Numbered from the stretch's first letter, positions 1 through 10,435 are shown. The stretch is 64,000 nt of DNA from CADEEN01 sp963816315 (GCA_963816315.1 CAWFJZ010000048.1:124001-188000), one strand, 5' to 3'. Translations and numbers: made by a program. Notes: generated by a model from the sequence alone, not told the origin.

Positions 1-247
1 CGCGATCTCGGTCGGCCTCGTCGAAGGCACGCCGCTGCTCGACCTCGAATACACCGAAGACTCGGCCTGCGACACCGACATGAACGTCGTCATGACCGGC
101 GCCGGCCACTTCGTCGAAGTGCAGGGCACGGCCGAGGGCGCGGCGTTCACGCGCGCGCAGATGGATGCGTTGCTCGGTTTGGCGGCGGGCGGCATCGCCG
201 ATCTCGTCGCGGCACAGAAGGCGGCGCTGAAGCAGCCGCGGCCGTGA
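1..247 (+). CDS. rph: Ribonuclease PH, C-terminal part (cut by window edge)
   Basis: RNase PH is the phosphate-dependent 3'-5' exoribonuclease that trims tRNA 3' ends. Only the last 81 codons are present, read in the frame starting at base 2. The stretch has the family's C-terminal signature: DLEYTEDSACDTDMNVVMTG, then a GHFVEVQGTAEG-like segment and the final helix. The TGA at 245-247 overlaps the GTG start of rdgB (GTGA), so the two genes are translationally coupled; rph-rdgB adjacency is common in proteobacteria. No frameshift is visible in this part. Confidence 0.93.
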   Translation, partial: AISVGLVEGTPLLDLEYTEDSACDTDMNVVMTGAGHFVEVQGTAEGAAFTRAQMDALLGLAAGGIADLVAAQKAALKQPRP

Positions 248-865
248 AGCTCGTCCTGGCGTCGAACAACGCCAAGAAGCTTGCCGAGTTGCAGCAGCTT
301 TTCGCAGGCCTGGCGATCGAGACTGGTGCCGCAAGGCGCTTTCGGCGTCAGCGAAGCCGAGGAGCCGCATCACACCTTTGTCGAAAACGCGCTCGCCAAG
401 GCGCGGCACGCGGCGCGGGCCACGGGCCTGGCGGCCCTGGCCGATGACTCGGGGCTGTGCGTCGATGAACTCGGCGGCGCGCCCGGTGTGCATTCCGCGG
501 TCTTCGCGCCGCTGGCCGCGCAAGGCGGCGACCGCGAGCTTCAACGCCGCGCGCAAGATGCCGCCAACAACGCCTTGCTGCTGGCACGCATGCAAGGCAT
601 CACGCGACGCCGCTGCCGTTTCGTCAGCACGCTCGTCGCGCTGCGCCACGCCGACGATCCGCAGCCGCTGGTCGCCTTCGGGCGCTGGGAGGCGCGGCTG
701 CTCGACGCGCCGCGCGGCGAGGGCGGCTTCGGCTACGACCCGCTGGTGTGGATCGACGCCCTCGGCGCCAGCGTGGCCGAGCTGTCGGCGGAGGTGAAGA
801 ACGCGCACAGCCATCGTGCGCTGGCAGCTGCGCAGATGCGCGAGCTGATCGAGCAGTCGTGGTGA
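244..865 (+). CDS. rdgB: XTP/dITP diphosphatase (non-canonical purine NTP pyrophosphatase), frameshifted
   Basis: RdgB hydrolyses ITP, dITP and XTP to monophosphates, keeping deaminated purines out of nucleic acids. It opens with GTG and MKLVLASNNAKKLAELQQL, the family N terminus with the SNN nucleotide-binding motif. After about base 322 homology moves to another frame, where LVPQGAFGV, TFVENALAKARHA, ADDSGLCVDELGGAPGV and the terminal KNAHSHRALA follow. One extra base near GAGACTGGTG explains the switch. Total length of about 206 codons is normal. The segment at 490-545 (HSAVFAPLAAQGGDRE) is a little unusual and may hide another compensated error. It overlaps rph upstream and hemW downstream. 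Confidence 0.88.
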
Positions 866-2046
866 GCGCCGCGCCGATCCGCATCCACCGCGCCGGCGCG
901 GTGTCGCTGGCCGCGCTGCCGCCGCTGTCGCTGTACGTTCACCTGCCGTGGTGCCTGAAGAAGTGTCCGTACTGCGACTTCAACTCACACGAGAAGAACA
1001 TCGCTTTCGATGAGTTGCGCTACCTCGAAGCCCTCTTCGCCGACCTCGAATCCGCATTGCCGCAGGTCTGGGGACGCCGCGTCTTCAGCGTCTTCATCGG
1101 CGGCGGCACGCCGAGCCTGTTCTCGCCCGAGTCGATCGAACGCCTGATCGCCGGCATCCGTGCCCGCCTGCCGCTCGAACCCGCTTGCGAGATCACGCTC
1201 GAAGCCAACCCGGGCACGTTCGAGCGCGAGCGCTTCCGCGCCTTTCGCGCCGCGGGCGTGACGCGCCTGTCGGTCGGCGTGCAGAGCTTCGACGACGCGA
1301 TGCTGCACGCCATCGGCCGCGTGCACGATGCGGCGCAGGCGCGTGCGGCCGTCGCCGAAGCGCGCGAGGCCTTCGACACCTTCAACATCGACCTGATGTA
1401 TGCGCTGCCCGGCCAGACCCTCGAACAGTTGAGCGCCGACCTCGACACCGCGCTGGCCTTCGCGCCGCCGCACCTGTCGATCTACCACCTGACGATCGAG
1501 CCCAACACCGCCTTCGCGCAATCGCCGCCGCAGCATCTTCCCGATCCTGATCTGGCCAGCGACATGCTCGACCTGATCACGTCGCGCACCACGGCCGCAG
1601 GCCTGGCGCGCTACGAAGTCTCGGCGTTCGCGCGCAGCGGCCACCGATGCATGCACAACCTCAACTACTGGCAGTTCGGCGATTACCTCGGCATCGGCGC
1701 CGGCGCGCACGGCAAGCTGAGTTTTCCCGACCGCATCGTGCGCCAGGTGCGCTGGCGCGAGCCGGCGATGTACATGGACAAGGCGCTCGCGGGGCAAGCC
1801 CTGTCCAACGAACATCCCGTCGGCGGCGCCGAGTTGCCATTCGAATTCGCGCTCAACGCGTTGCGCCTGGCCGAAGGCTTCGAGCTGGCGCGCTTCGCCG
1901 AGCGCACGGGCCAGCCGCTGACGGCGATCGAGCCCGCATTGGCGCGTGCCGAGCAGCGCGGCCTCATCGAACGCGACGCTTGCTGGGTGCGGCCAACACC
2001 GCGCGGCTTCGACTTTTTGAGCGACTTGCAGGCGTTGTTTCTGTAG
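862..2046 (+). CDS. hemW: HemW, radical SAM heme chaperone
   Basis: HemW is a CPO-III-like radical SAM protein that binds heme and is thought to deliver it to hemoproteins; older annotations call it oxygen-independent coproporphyrinogen oxidase. The 394-residue product carries the cluster motif CLKKCPYC (CX3CX2C) about 33 residues in, then FIGGGTPSLF, the ITLEANPGTFE strand, SVGVQSFDD and the YEVSAFARSGHRCMHNLNYW region, ending in the HemW C-terminal domain. The start is GTG at 862, overlapping the rdgB stop; GTG at 859 is also in frame. The extra cysteine that marks true CPO enzymes is not in the cluster motif (it reads CDF), which fits HemW. Confidence 0.92.
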   Translation: MSAAPIRIHRAGAVSLAALPPLSLYVHLPWCLKKCPYCDFNSHEKNIAFDELRYLEALFADLESALPQVWGRRVFSVFIGGGTPSLFSPESIERLIAGIRARLPLEPACEITLEANPGTFERERFRAFRAAGVTRLSVGVQSFDDAMLHAIGRVHDAAQARAAVAEAREAFDTFNIDLMYALPGQTLEQLSADLDTALAFAPPHLSIYHLTIEPNTAFAQSPPQHLPDPDLASDMLDLITSRTTAAGLARYEVSAFARSGHRCMHNLNYWQFGDYLGIGAGAHGKLSFPDRIVRQVRWREPAMYMDKALAGQALSNEHPVGGAELPFEFALNALRLAEGFELARFAERTGQPLTAIEPALARAEQRGLIERDACWVRPTPRGFDFLSDLQALFL

Positions 2047-2956
2047 CGCCTTGCAGCTCGCGCTGCGAACACGCCAGCTCGTCGAACAGCCACGCTTGCA
2101 GCGCTTGCAGTGGCGGCCAGTGCTGCATCGACGGCGGGAAGGCGAGCCAGTAGCTGTACGTCTCGTCTTCCTGCATCGACACCGGCGACAAGCGCAGCAG
2201 CCTGCCGTCGCGCAGCGCGTCGGCCGCCAGGATCTCGCGCGCCAGCGCCAGACCGATGTTCTGCTCAGCCGCTTGCAGCATCAGCCCGGCGTCGTTGAAC
2301 GAGGCCACCGGGTTGACGCGCGCGCGCACGCCGGCCAGCGCGAACCAGCGCTGCCACAGCGGCGCATCGCCGAGCAGCGGCTCATCGACCAGCGCCGACA
2401 CCTCGCGGCCGTACAGGCGCCGCGCCGCCTCGGGCGAACCGACGACCACCAGCGGCGAGTCCGTGAGGCACACCGCTTCGAGCCCGGCCCAGCGCCCGCC
2501 ACCCTGGCGCAGCGCGGCATGAAAGCCTTCGCGCTGCAAGTCCATCACATTCGGCGAGGTGTGCAGCTCGATGCCGATGTCCGGATGGCGCTCGCGCCAG
2601 CGGCCCATGCGCGGCAGCAACCAGCGCTGCGCGAACGACGGCAGCAGCGTGATGCGGATGCGCTGCGCCTCGTTGCCGGACGCGGCCGCCGCTGCACGCA
2701 CGCCGTCGTCGAGCTGCGTCAACGCCGGCTCCACCGAGCGCAGCAGCGCTTCGCCGGCGGCATTGAGCACCAGCCGCCGGCCGCGGCGGTCGAACAGCGT
2801 GAAGCCGATCTGTTGCTCGAGCAGCTTGATCTGCTGGCTGAGCGCGCTGTGCGTCAGGTGCAGCTCCTCGGCCGCCGCGCGCAGGTTGGCCAGCCGCGCA
2901 ACGACGCGAAAGACGGGCAGGGTCTGCAAGGGCAGGCGGATCGTGGGTGTCGGCAT
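1964..2956 (-). CDS. LysR-family transcriptional regulator (GcvA-like)
   Basis: A 330-residue regulator. The N-terminal winged helix-turn-helix (residues about 8-65) contains FRVVARLANLRAAAEELHLT, then ALSQQIKLLEQQIGFTLFDR, the canonical LysR DNA-binding region. A periplasmic-binding-protein-like effector domain follows (RITLLPSFAQRWLLPRM; LVDEPLLGDAPLWQRWF). The start is ATG at 2956; effector and targets cannot be told from the sequence. The last 25-40 residues are a basic, low-complexity tail running 83 bp into the 3' end of convergent hemW. The true stop may have been lost to an indel, or the tail may be real. The divergent neighbour is a small unknown gene at 3056. Confidence 0.85.
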   Translation of the reverse strand: MPTPTIRLPLQTLPVFRVVARLANLRAAAEELHLTHSALSQQIKLLEQQIGFTLFDRRGRRLVLNAAGEALLRSVEPALTQLDDGVRAAAAASGNEAQRIRITLLPSFAQRWLLPRMGRWRERHPDIGIELHTSPNVMDLQREGFHAALRQGGGRWAGLEAVCLTDSPLVVVGSPEAARRLYGREVSALVDEPLLGDAPLWQRWFALAGVRARVNPVASFNDAGLMLQAAEQNIGLALAREILAADALRDGRLLRLSPVSMQEDETYSYWLAFPPSMQHWPPLQALQAWLFDELACSQRELQGATETTPASRSKSRSRAVLAAPSKRRVR

Positions 2957-3055
2957 TTGGTAAGCAATGCTGACCAGGGTGGCCAGAACAAGTCGCTTCC
3001 TATGGGGTGCGCTGGTCACTAATCTAAACCATACACACAGACCACGGAGCCCCTC

Positions 3056-3334
3056 ATGAACACCCGCACCTTGCCCCACAGGCTGCATCTGCAACGCCCG
3101 CTGACCGACCGTTGGCTCGAGGTCGCGCAGCGTTCGCTCGCCCGTTGGCTCGAACGCCGCGCCCAGCGCCGCGAAGCCGACCTGGCGATGGCGGTCGAGC
3201 GCGAACTGCAGCAACTCGATCCGCGCACGCTGGCCGACATCGGCGCGCCGCAGGGCCTCGTCGGCCAACGCCGCTGGCAGGCCGAGCAGGACGAATGGCT
3301 CCGCGAGCGTTTGCTGCGCTCGCACGGCTGGTAG
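3056..3334 (+). CDS. Small charged protein of unknown function (92 aa)
   Basis: A 92-residue, highly charged protein with no signal peptide or membrane segment. The C-terminal half, with LQQLDPRTLADIGAPQGLVG, resembles the ELxxLDxRTLxDIG motif of DUF1127-like small proteins, here preceded by an Arg/Glu-rich helix. No function can be assigned. It is divergent from the LysR gene, with about 100 bp between them that probably holds both promoters, so it is a plausible target of that regulator. The ATG at 3056 follows a purine-rich stretch (ACGGAG). Confidence 0.6.
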   Translation: MNTRTLPHRLHLQRPLTDRWLEVAQRSLARWLERRAQRREADLAMAVERELQQLDPRTLADIGAPQGLVGQRRWQAEQDEWLRERLLRSHGW

Positions 3335-3409
3335 CGGCGCGAACTGGCACCGCTTGCGCCGGCTTTTCGGCGCTTTGCCGATGAGGCGCGGCGATAGACT
3401 GATTGCATC

Positions 3410-4159
3410 GTGAAGCAGTCCGCCGCGCGCCATGCGAACCCAGCCGCCGCTGCTCCTGCCGCCCTGCGGCTGGAGTCGGCGCTGGCCCTGCTCGCGCAGT
3501 CGGGGCAGGTGCTGCCGCCCGGCCGGCCGCAAGACGCGGCGTGGCTGCAAGCGCTGATCGATGGCCTGTGCGCGCTGTCCAGCCGCGACGTGCTCACCGG
3601 CCTGGCCAACCGCCGCCATTTCGAATCGGTGCTGGCGCGCGAACTCGACCGCGTGGCGCGCGCCGGCGAACCGGCGCTGCTGCTGCTGCTCGACATCGAT
3701 CACTTCAAGCAGGTCAACGACACGCGCGGCCATGTCGCCGGCGATCTCGTCATCAAGGCGGTGGCCGAGGCCTTGCAGCAATGCGTGCGGCCGATGGACA
3801 CGGTGGCCCGCGTCGGCGGCGAAGAGTTCGCCATCGCCTTGCCCAACTGCCCGCCCGCCTTCGGCCCGATGGTGGCCGAGCGCGTGCGCATGCGCATCGA
3901 GCGCTGCGTCGTCGATGTCGGTCTGGGCGAGGCGCCCGTGCGCGTGACCATCAGCATCGGCGGCGCGTTTGCGCCGCAATGGGTGCGCTCGAACCTGGCG
4001 CTGTGGATGGAGCGCGCCGACAAACAGCTGTACCGGGCGAAACAGTCGGGCCGCAACCGCGCCGAGTTCGAGCCTGCGGCTGTATCGCAAGTCAGCGCCG
4101 AAGAAAAGGGCCTGTTGTTCGCGGCTCCCGGCACCGTCTCTTCAAACGAACAACCATGA
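3410..4159 (+). CDS. GGDEF-domain diguanylate cyclase
   Basis: Predicted to make cyclic di-GMP from two GTP. The 249-residue protein has a short N-terminal region (about 1-55) with no recognisable sensor domain, then a full GGDEF domain: SSRDVLTGLANRRHFE, LLLLDIDHFKQVNDTRGHVA, and the active-site loop RVGGEEFAIALP. A canonical upstream RxxD inhibitory site is not obvious. No transmembrane segment is seen, so it is probably cytosolic. The start is GTG at 3410. Its TGA overlaps the ATG of the MinD/FlhG-like gene (ATGA), implying a coupled operon with that gene and the truncated globin. Confidence 0.9.
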   Translation: MKQSAARHANPAAAAPAALRLESALALLAQSGQVLPPGRPQDAAWLQALIDGLCALSSRDVLTGLANRRHFESVLARELDRVARAGEPALLLLLDIDHFKQVNDTRGHVAGDLVIKAVAEALQQCVRPMDTVARVGGEEFAIALPNCPPAFGPMVAERVRMRIERCVVDVGLGEAPVRVTISIGGAFAPQWVRSNLALWMERADKQLYRAKQSGRNRAEFEPAAVSQVSAEEKGLLFAAPGTVSSNEQP

Positions 4160-4964
4160 GCGACGCCACGACGTGCCGTCCACCGCCGCATCGAACGCCA
4201 CGCGCGACGCATCACCGCCGATCACCAGCGGCAAGGGCGGCGTCGGCAAGACCTTTGTCTCGGCCAACCTCGCTGCGGCATTGGCCGCGCGTGGCGAGCG
4301 CGTGCTCGTGCTCGACGCCGATCTCGGCCTGGCCAACCTCGACGTCGTGCTCAACCTCGTGCCCAAGGTGACGCTGCACGATGTCTTCACGGGCAAGAAC
4401 ACGCTCGAACAGGCGCTGATCGACGTCTCCGGCGGCTTCACCGTGCTGCTCGCCGGCTCGGGCATGGTCGAGTACTCGCGGCTCACGCCCGAAGTCAGGG
4501 ACAAGCTCGTCGAGACGATCAACGCCGTTGCGCCGCGCTTCGACCGCGTGCTGCTCGACACGGGCGCCGGCATCTCCGACGTCGTGCTCTACACGGTGTC
4601 GCTGGCCGACGAAGTCATCGTCGTCGTCACACCGGAGCCGACCTCGATGACCGACGCTTACGCCACGATCAAGGTGCTCGCTTCGACGCAGAAGCGGCGC
4701 GCGATCCGCATCGTCGTCAACCAGCGTGTGCCGGGCACCGACGCGCGCGGCGTCACGGCGCAGCTGCAGCAGGTGATCGACCGCTACGTCAGCCCCGGGC
4801 TCGAGGCGCCGGTGAAGCTGGAGCTGATCGGCGACGTGCCGTCCGACGCCTCGGTGCGCGATGCCGTGCGCAAGCGCCAATTGCTGGTCGAAAGTTTCCC
4901 CGGCTCGCCGGCCGCGCAAGCCCTCGCCGCCACGGCCGCCAAAATGGGGCATGCCCGAAACTGA
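4156..4964 (+). CDS. MinD/ParA-family ATPase, FlhG (FleN/YlxH)-like, frameshifted near its start
   Basis: A deviant Walker-A P-loop ATPase. ATG at 4156 gives MSDATT, after which one base appears missing near 4172. In the new frame come TSGKGGVGKTFVSANLAAAL, VLDADLGLANLDVVLNL, LLDTGAGISDVVLY and TPEPTSMTDAYATIKVLAST, the order and spacing of FlhG/MinD ATPases. The segment before the P-loop (DASPPITSGKGG) lacks the usual VIAVTSGKGG strand and may hold another error. FlhG proteins set flagellar number and placement, but no flagellar gene lies nearby. Coupling to a diguanylate cyclase suggests a role in motility or polarity; that is inference. Confidence 0.8.
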
Positions 4965-5346
4965 CGATGACACCGCGTATGGCGCCGTCGGCGGCGCCGA
5001 CGCCGTGCGCGCGCTGGTCGATCGCTTCTACGACCTGATGGACCTGGAGCCGGCCTTTGCCGGCATCCGCGCGCTGCACCCGAGCACGCTCGACGGTTCG
5101 CGCGCCAAGCTGTATATGTTCCTCAGCGGCTGGCTCGGCGGGCCCGATCTGTACCAGCAGCGCTTCGGCCACCCACGGCTGCGCGCGCGGCACCTGCCGT
5201 ATGCGATCGGGATGGCCGAGCGCGATCAATGGATGGCGTGCATGGGGCAGGCGATGCAGGAATGCGGGCTCGATGCGGCGTTGCAAGAACGTCTTGCGGC
5301 TGCGTTCGCCAACACAGCGGATTGGATGCGCAACAAGGGCGGCTGA
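4951..5346 (+). CDS. Group II truncated hemoglobin (2/2 globin)
   Basis: A 131-residue globin of the GlbO class, which binds O2 or NO and is linked to redox protection. Visible landmarks are the B10 tyrosine in VDRFYDLM, the group II segment KLYMFLSGWLGGPDLYQQRF with its conserved G-helix-region tryptophan, and the proximal histidine in RARHLPYAIG. The ATG at 4951 lies inside the end of the MinD-like gene (14 bp overlap). It is the last gene of the GGDEF/MinD-like cluster and ends just before a bidirectional terminator. Confidence 0.88.
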   Translation: MPETDDDTAYGAVGGADAVRALVDRFYDLMDLEPAFAGIRALHPSTLDGSRAKLYMFLSGWLGGPDLYQQRFGHPRLRARHLPYAIGMAERDQWMACMGQAMQECGLDAALQERLAAAFANTADWMRNKGG

Positions 5347-5353
5347 CTTCACT

Positions 5354-5377
5354 CCCTCTCCCGCAGGCGGGAGAGGG
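5354..5377. terminator. Bidirectional hairpin between the globin gene and smr
   Basis: A perfect 11-bp inverted repeat, CCCTCTCCCGC / GCGGGAGAGGG, with a 2-nt centre (effective 4-nt loop). It lies between the converging globin and smr genes. There is no clear T-run on either side, so it may act as a Rho-assisted stop or an mRNA-stabilising hairpin. Confidence 0.55.
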
Positions 5378-5386
5378 GGCAAGGCA

Positions 5387-6025
5387 TCAGCCGCGCAGCA
5401 ACACCAGGACCGCGCCGTGCCCACCATCGCTCGCGCTCGCCTGCGCAAACGCGATCACCTCGCTCTTCTGCACCAGCCACGCCCGCACCTTGCCCTTCAA
5501 CACCGGCTCGCGGCCCGGCGAGCCGTTGCCCTTGCCATGCACCACGCGCACGCAGCGCAGGCCGTCGCGCTCGGCGTGGCGGATGAATTGCGAGAGGGCG
5601 TCGCGGGCGATCTCGCGCGTCATGCCGTGCAGGTCGAGATGGCGCTGCACGCTCCAGTGGCCGCGGCGCAGGCGCGAGAGCACGTCGGGGCCGATGCCGT
5701 CGCGGCGGAAGGCGAGGTCGGCATCGGTGTCGAGCAGCGTCGTCACGTCGAGATCGTCGGACAGCGACGAGGCCAGCGCCTGCGCTTCGTCGGCGATGCG
5801 CTGGCGCGGGATCGGCTCCACCGCGGCCGGCGTGCGCTCGGCGCGTCGCTTGTCCGGAAGCCGGTTCACGGGCCCGACGGCGCGAGCGAACTGCTCGCGA
5901 CGGGCTTGCTCGCGGCGCGCGGCTTCGGCCTCGCGCTCGCGGCGAGCAGCGTCCTTCTGCGCGCGCTGCGCCAGCGTTGCCTTCAGCGCGCCGAGTTGTT
6001 CATCGAGCGGTCTTCTTCGCGTCAC
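5387..6025 (-). CDS. Smr-domain endonuclease-like protein
   Basis: A 212-residue protein with an N-terminal charged coiled coil (residues about 15-50, rich in AARREREAEAARREQARREQ) and a C-terminal Smr (MutS2-related) domain. The domain shows the hallmarks HLDLHGMTREIARDALSQFI and VVHGKGNGSPGREPVLK. Stand-alone Smr proteins nick DNA or RNA, and related proteins cut mRNA on collided ribosomes; the role here is unproven. The GTG start at 6025 overlaps the radC stop (GTGA), so the two are co-transcribed. Confidence 0.88.
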   Translation of the reverse strand: MTRRRPLDEQLGALKATLAQRAQKDAARREREAEAARREQARREQFARAVGPVNRLPDKRRAERTPAAVEPIPRQRIADEAQALASSLSDDLDVTTLLDTDADLAFRRDGIGPDVLSRLRRGHWSVQRHLDLHGMTREIARDALSQFIRHAERDGLRCVRVVHGKGNGSPGREPVLKGKVRAWLVQKSEVIAFAQASASDGGHGAVLVLLRG

Positions 6026-6701
6026 AACAACCCCCGCTCCGCAAACGACACCGTGCCCGCGCGCCCCACGACCACATGGTCGATCACCTTCACGTCCACC
6101 AGTTGCAGCGCCTGCCGCACGGCCGACGTGATCAGCTCGTCGGCGCGCGACGGTTCGGCCGCGCCGCTCGGGTGGTTGTGCGCCAGCACGACGGCGCCGG
6201 CATTGAGCGCCAGCGCGCGCTTGACGAGCTCGCGCGGGTGCACGGCGGTGTGCGTCAGCGTGCCGCGAAACAAGATCTCGAAGGCGATCAGTTGCTGCCG
6301 CGCGTCGAGGAACATCGCGGCGAACACCTCCTGGTCGAGCGCGGCGAGTTGCAGGCGAAGGAAATCCTTCACCGCCTGCGGCTGCTCGAAGCTCGGCCGC
6401 TCGGCCAGTTGCTGCGCCAGCACGCGGCGCGCGATCTCGAGCACCGCCGCGATCTCGGCGCGCTTGGCCGGGCCGAGCCCCTTGACCGTCTTCAAGCCGT
6501 CGGCCTGCGCGTGCAGCAGACCCGACAGGCCGCCGAAGCGGTCGAGCAGCGATTGCGCGAGTTGCAGCACGCCCTGGCCGGCCAGGCCGGTGCGCAGGAT
6601 CAGCGCCAGCAACTCGGCATCGGCCAGCGCGCCGGCGCCGCGCGACGAGCAGCTTCTCGCGCGGCCGTGCAGTCGGCGGGCAGGGTCTTCAATCCGGTCA
6701 C
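6022..6701 (-). CDS. radC: RadC-family JAB/MPN metalloprotein, frameshifted near its N terminus
   Basis: RadC proteins carry a helix-hairpin-helix region and a JAB (JAMM-like) metal site; their function is unsettled. In one frame RGAGALADAELLALILRTG, VKGLGPAKRAEIAAVLE, the JAB signature VLAHNHPSGAAEPSRADELI and VIDHVVVGRAGTVSFAERG are intact. Upstream, the expected REKLL that precedes RGAGALAD lies in another frame around 6640-6665, so one or two indels occur there. The likely start is GTG at 6701, reading VTGLKTLPADC. Downstream smr overlaps by 4 bp. The divergent neighbour is fkpB. Confidence 0.85.
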
Positions 6702-6752
6702 GGCAGCGCGCCTCGTAAAATCGCCGCCAGTCTATTCGCACACCCCCACAGC

Positions 6753-7196
6753 GTGACCGAAGTTCAAGCGGGTTCGTTCCTGACCCTTCACTACCGACTC
6801 GCCGGCCCCGATGGCGCCGACGTGGTCAACACATTCAACGACAAGCCGGCCACGCTGTCGCTGGGCACCGGCGAACTCGCGCCGGCGATGGAGGCGCGGC
6901 TGATCGGCTTGCCCGAGGGTGCGAAGCAGAGTTTCGCGCTCGCCGCCGGCGAGGCCTTCGGCCAGCGCAATCCCGAGCTGCTGCAACGCGTGAAACTGGC
7001 GCTTCTGCACGAGATCGGCGACGCGGACGCGAGCTACGACGTCGGCGATGTGGTGCAGTTCCCGACGCCGAACGGGCAGGGCGCCTATGCCGGCGTCGTG
7101 CGCGAGGTCGGCGACGACTGGCTGCTGTTCGACTTCAACCATCCGCTGGCGGGCCATCCGGTGCGCTTCGATGTTCACGTCATTGGGGTTCTGTAA
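6753..7196 (+). CDS. fkpB: FKBP-type peptidyl-prolyl isomerase (SlpA/FkpB type)
   Basis: A 147-residue isomerase that speeds cis-trans isomerisation of Xaa-Pro bonds. It starts with GTG at 6753. The FKBP core includes FLTLHYRLAGPDGADVVNTF, then LAPAMEARLIGLPEGAKQSF. The inserted flap domain carries DVGDVVQFPTPNGQGAYAGV and FDFNHPLAGHPVRFDVHVI, typical of the SlyD/SlpA branch without the His-rich tail of SlyD. The TAA overlaps the ATG of ispH by one base. The same fkpB-ispH order is found in E. coli, which supports both calls. Confidence 0.92.
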   Translation: MTEVQAGSFLTLHYRLAGPDGADVVNTFNDKPATLSLGTGELAPAMEARLIGLPEGAKQSFALAAGEAFGQRNPELLQRVKLALLHEIGDADASYDVGDVVQFPTPNGQGAYAGVVREVGDDWLLFDFNHPLAGHPVRFDVHVIGVL

Positions 7197-8164
7197 TGGA
7201 TGAAGTGCTGCTGGCCGAACCGCGCGGCTTTTGCGCCGGTGTCGATCGTGCGATCGAGATCGTCGAACGCGCGCTGATCAAGTTCGGCGCGCCGATCTAC
7301 GTGCGCCACGAGATCGTGCACAACACCTATGTCGTCAACGACCTGAAAGCCAAGGGCGCGATCTTCATCGAAGACCTGGCCGAAGTGCCCCCCGGCGCCA
7401 CGCTCGTCTTCAGCGCGCATGGCGTCAGCCAGGCGGTGCGCAAGGAAGCGCAGGCGCGCGGCTTCTCGATCTTCGACGCGACGTGTCCGCTGGTCACCAA
7501 GGTGCATGTCGAAGTCGCCAAGCTGCACAAGGAAGGCTACGAATTCTTGATGATCGGCCACAAGGGCCACCCGGAAGTCGAAGGCACGATGGGCCAGCTC
7601 TACGACGGCATCTACCTCGTCGAAGACGTGGCCGACGTGGACGAACGCGCCGGTGAAGAACCCGGCCAAGCTGGCGGTGGTGACGCAGACCACGCTGTCG
7701 GTCGATGACACGGCCGACATCCTTGCCGCCGTGAAGCGCCGCTTTCCGCAAGTGCGCGAGCCGAAGCACCAGGACATCTGCTACGCCACGCAGAACCGCC
7801 AGGACGCGGTGAAGGTCTTGTCGCCGCAGGTCGATATGGTCATCGTCGTCGGCAGCCCGACGAGCAGCAACAGCAACCGCTTGCGCGAACTCGCGGGGCG
7901 ATCTGGGCAAGCCGGCCTACATGGTCGATGACGCCGATGCGTTGCAGCAGCGAATGGTTCGAAGGCGCCGTGCGTGTTGGCTTGACTGCCGGCGCGTCGG
8001 CGCCCGACGTGCTCGTGCAGCAGGTCATCACGCGATTGCGCGAGTACGGCGCGCTCGCGGTGCGCAAGTTGGATGGCGTGGCCGAGACGGTGCACTTTCC
8101 GCTGCCGAAAGGGCTGGGCGACAAGTCAATGTCCGAGGTGGCGGCGTCGCGATCTTCGAGTTGA
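7196..8164 (+). CDS. ispH: 4-hydroxy-3-methylbut-2-enyl diphosphate reductase, three frameshifts
   Basis: IspH is the last enzyme of the MEP isoprenoid pathway and uses an Fe-S cluster to make IPP and DMAPP. The cluster cysteines are visible in EPRGFCAGVDRAI, FDATCPLVTKVH and DICYATQNRQ. The product is read in three frames: to about 7650 (LVEDVADVDE), then VKNPAKLAVVTQTTLSVDDT to about 7890, then KPAYMVDDADALQQ, and finally EWFEGAVRVGLTAGASAPDV from about 7953. Each switch needs one base. The summed length of about 320 aa is normal. The gene is essential where the MEP pathway is the only isoprenoid route, so errors in the sequence are more likely than decay. Confidence 0.9.
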
Positions 8165-8210
8165 CGCATCAACTCGCCGCGACTGTTCAACCCACTTCAG
8201 GAAACTTCAC

Positions 8211-9563
<1,353 letters not shown>

Positions 9564-9567
<4 letters not shown>

Positions 9568-10384
9568 ACGCCGATCGCATCGAATCCCTCGCGCAGCAGA
9601 TGCTGCAGGCGTGGGACGACGCGCGCTGCGTGCCGCTGCCGTCGGCCGACGCGGCGGGCCTGCCGCACGACGTGGCCTATGCCGTCGCCGACCGATTGCG
9701 CGCGTTGCGCAGTCGCGCGCGGCGAGCGACCGGTCGGCTGGAAGATCGGCTTCACCAACCGCAGCCTGTGGCCGCGCTACGGCGTCGATCGGCCGATGTG
9801 GGCGCCGGTGTGGGACACGACGCTGCGCATGCTGGACGGCAACGAAGGCCGCTTGTCGTTGAAGCGGCTTGAGCCAGCCGCGCATCGAGCCCGAGATCGC
9901 GTTCGTCTTCGATGTGGCGCCGCGCGCCGGCATGTCGCTCGACGAGCTGCGCGGCTGCTTGGCCTGGGTCGCGCATGCCTTCGAGATCGTGCACACGCAT
10001 TACGAAGGCTGGCGCTTCACGCCCGCCGACACCGCAGCCGACTTCGCGCTGCACGGCCGCCTGTTCGTTGGCCCGCGCGTGCCGGTGCCGGCGTGGGGCG
10101 AGCCGCTGGCCGGCGATCTGTCGGCGCTGCGCGTCGAGCTGCTGTGCAACGGCGAGGTCAAGGACCGCGGCGTCGGCAGCGTCGTGCTCGACGGCCCGCT
10201 GCAAGCGCTGAAGACGTTGATCGATTCGATGGCCGCGATCACGCCGCAGTGGCACGTGGCGGCGGGCGATGTCGTCACCACCGGCACGATCACCGACGCC
10301 TGGCCGCTCGCGCCCGGGCAGCGCTGGACCACGCGCTTGTCCGATATGCGGTTGTCGCCGTTGTCGCTGCGCGTCGAAGCCTGA
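9564..10384 (+). CDS. 2-keto-4-pentenoate hydratase / fumarylacetoacetate hydrolase family protein, two frameshifts
   Basis: This family hydrates 2-hydroxypenta-2,4-dienoate or acts on related 2-oxo acids in aromatic meta-cleavage. The N terminus MNADRIESLAQQMLQAWDDA runs in one frame to about 9718. RPVGWKIGFTNRSLWPRYGV follows in a second frame, and from about 9868 a third gives SQPRIEPEIAFVFDVAPRAG. The last segment ends with GDVVTTGTITDAWPLAPGQR, the family's metal-site/C-terminal strand pattern. No other aromatic-degradation genes lie nearby, so the substrate is unknown. It overlaps the serS stop by 4 bp, which is consistent with read-through transcription. Confidence 0.8.
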
Positions 10385-10435
10385 CGCGCTGCCCTACAAT
10401 GCGCGCCTTCCCGCCGACCACGGGAGCGCATCACA

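Noticed and set aside
1964..2046. Real regulatory overlap between the LysR gene and hemW 3' ends
   Set aside because: The overlapping LysR tail is low-complexity and basic; a lost stop codon is as likely, so no function is inferred.
7640..7960. Programmed ribosomal frameshifting in ispH and other genes
   Set aside because: No slippery heptamer or downstream pseudoknot recurs, the shifts go in both directions, and they affect unrelated genes.
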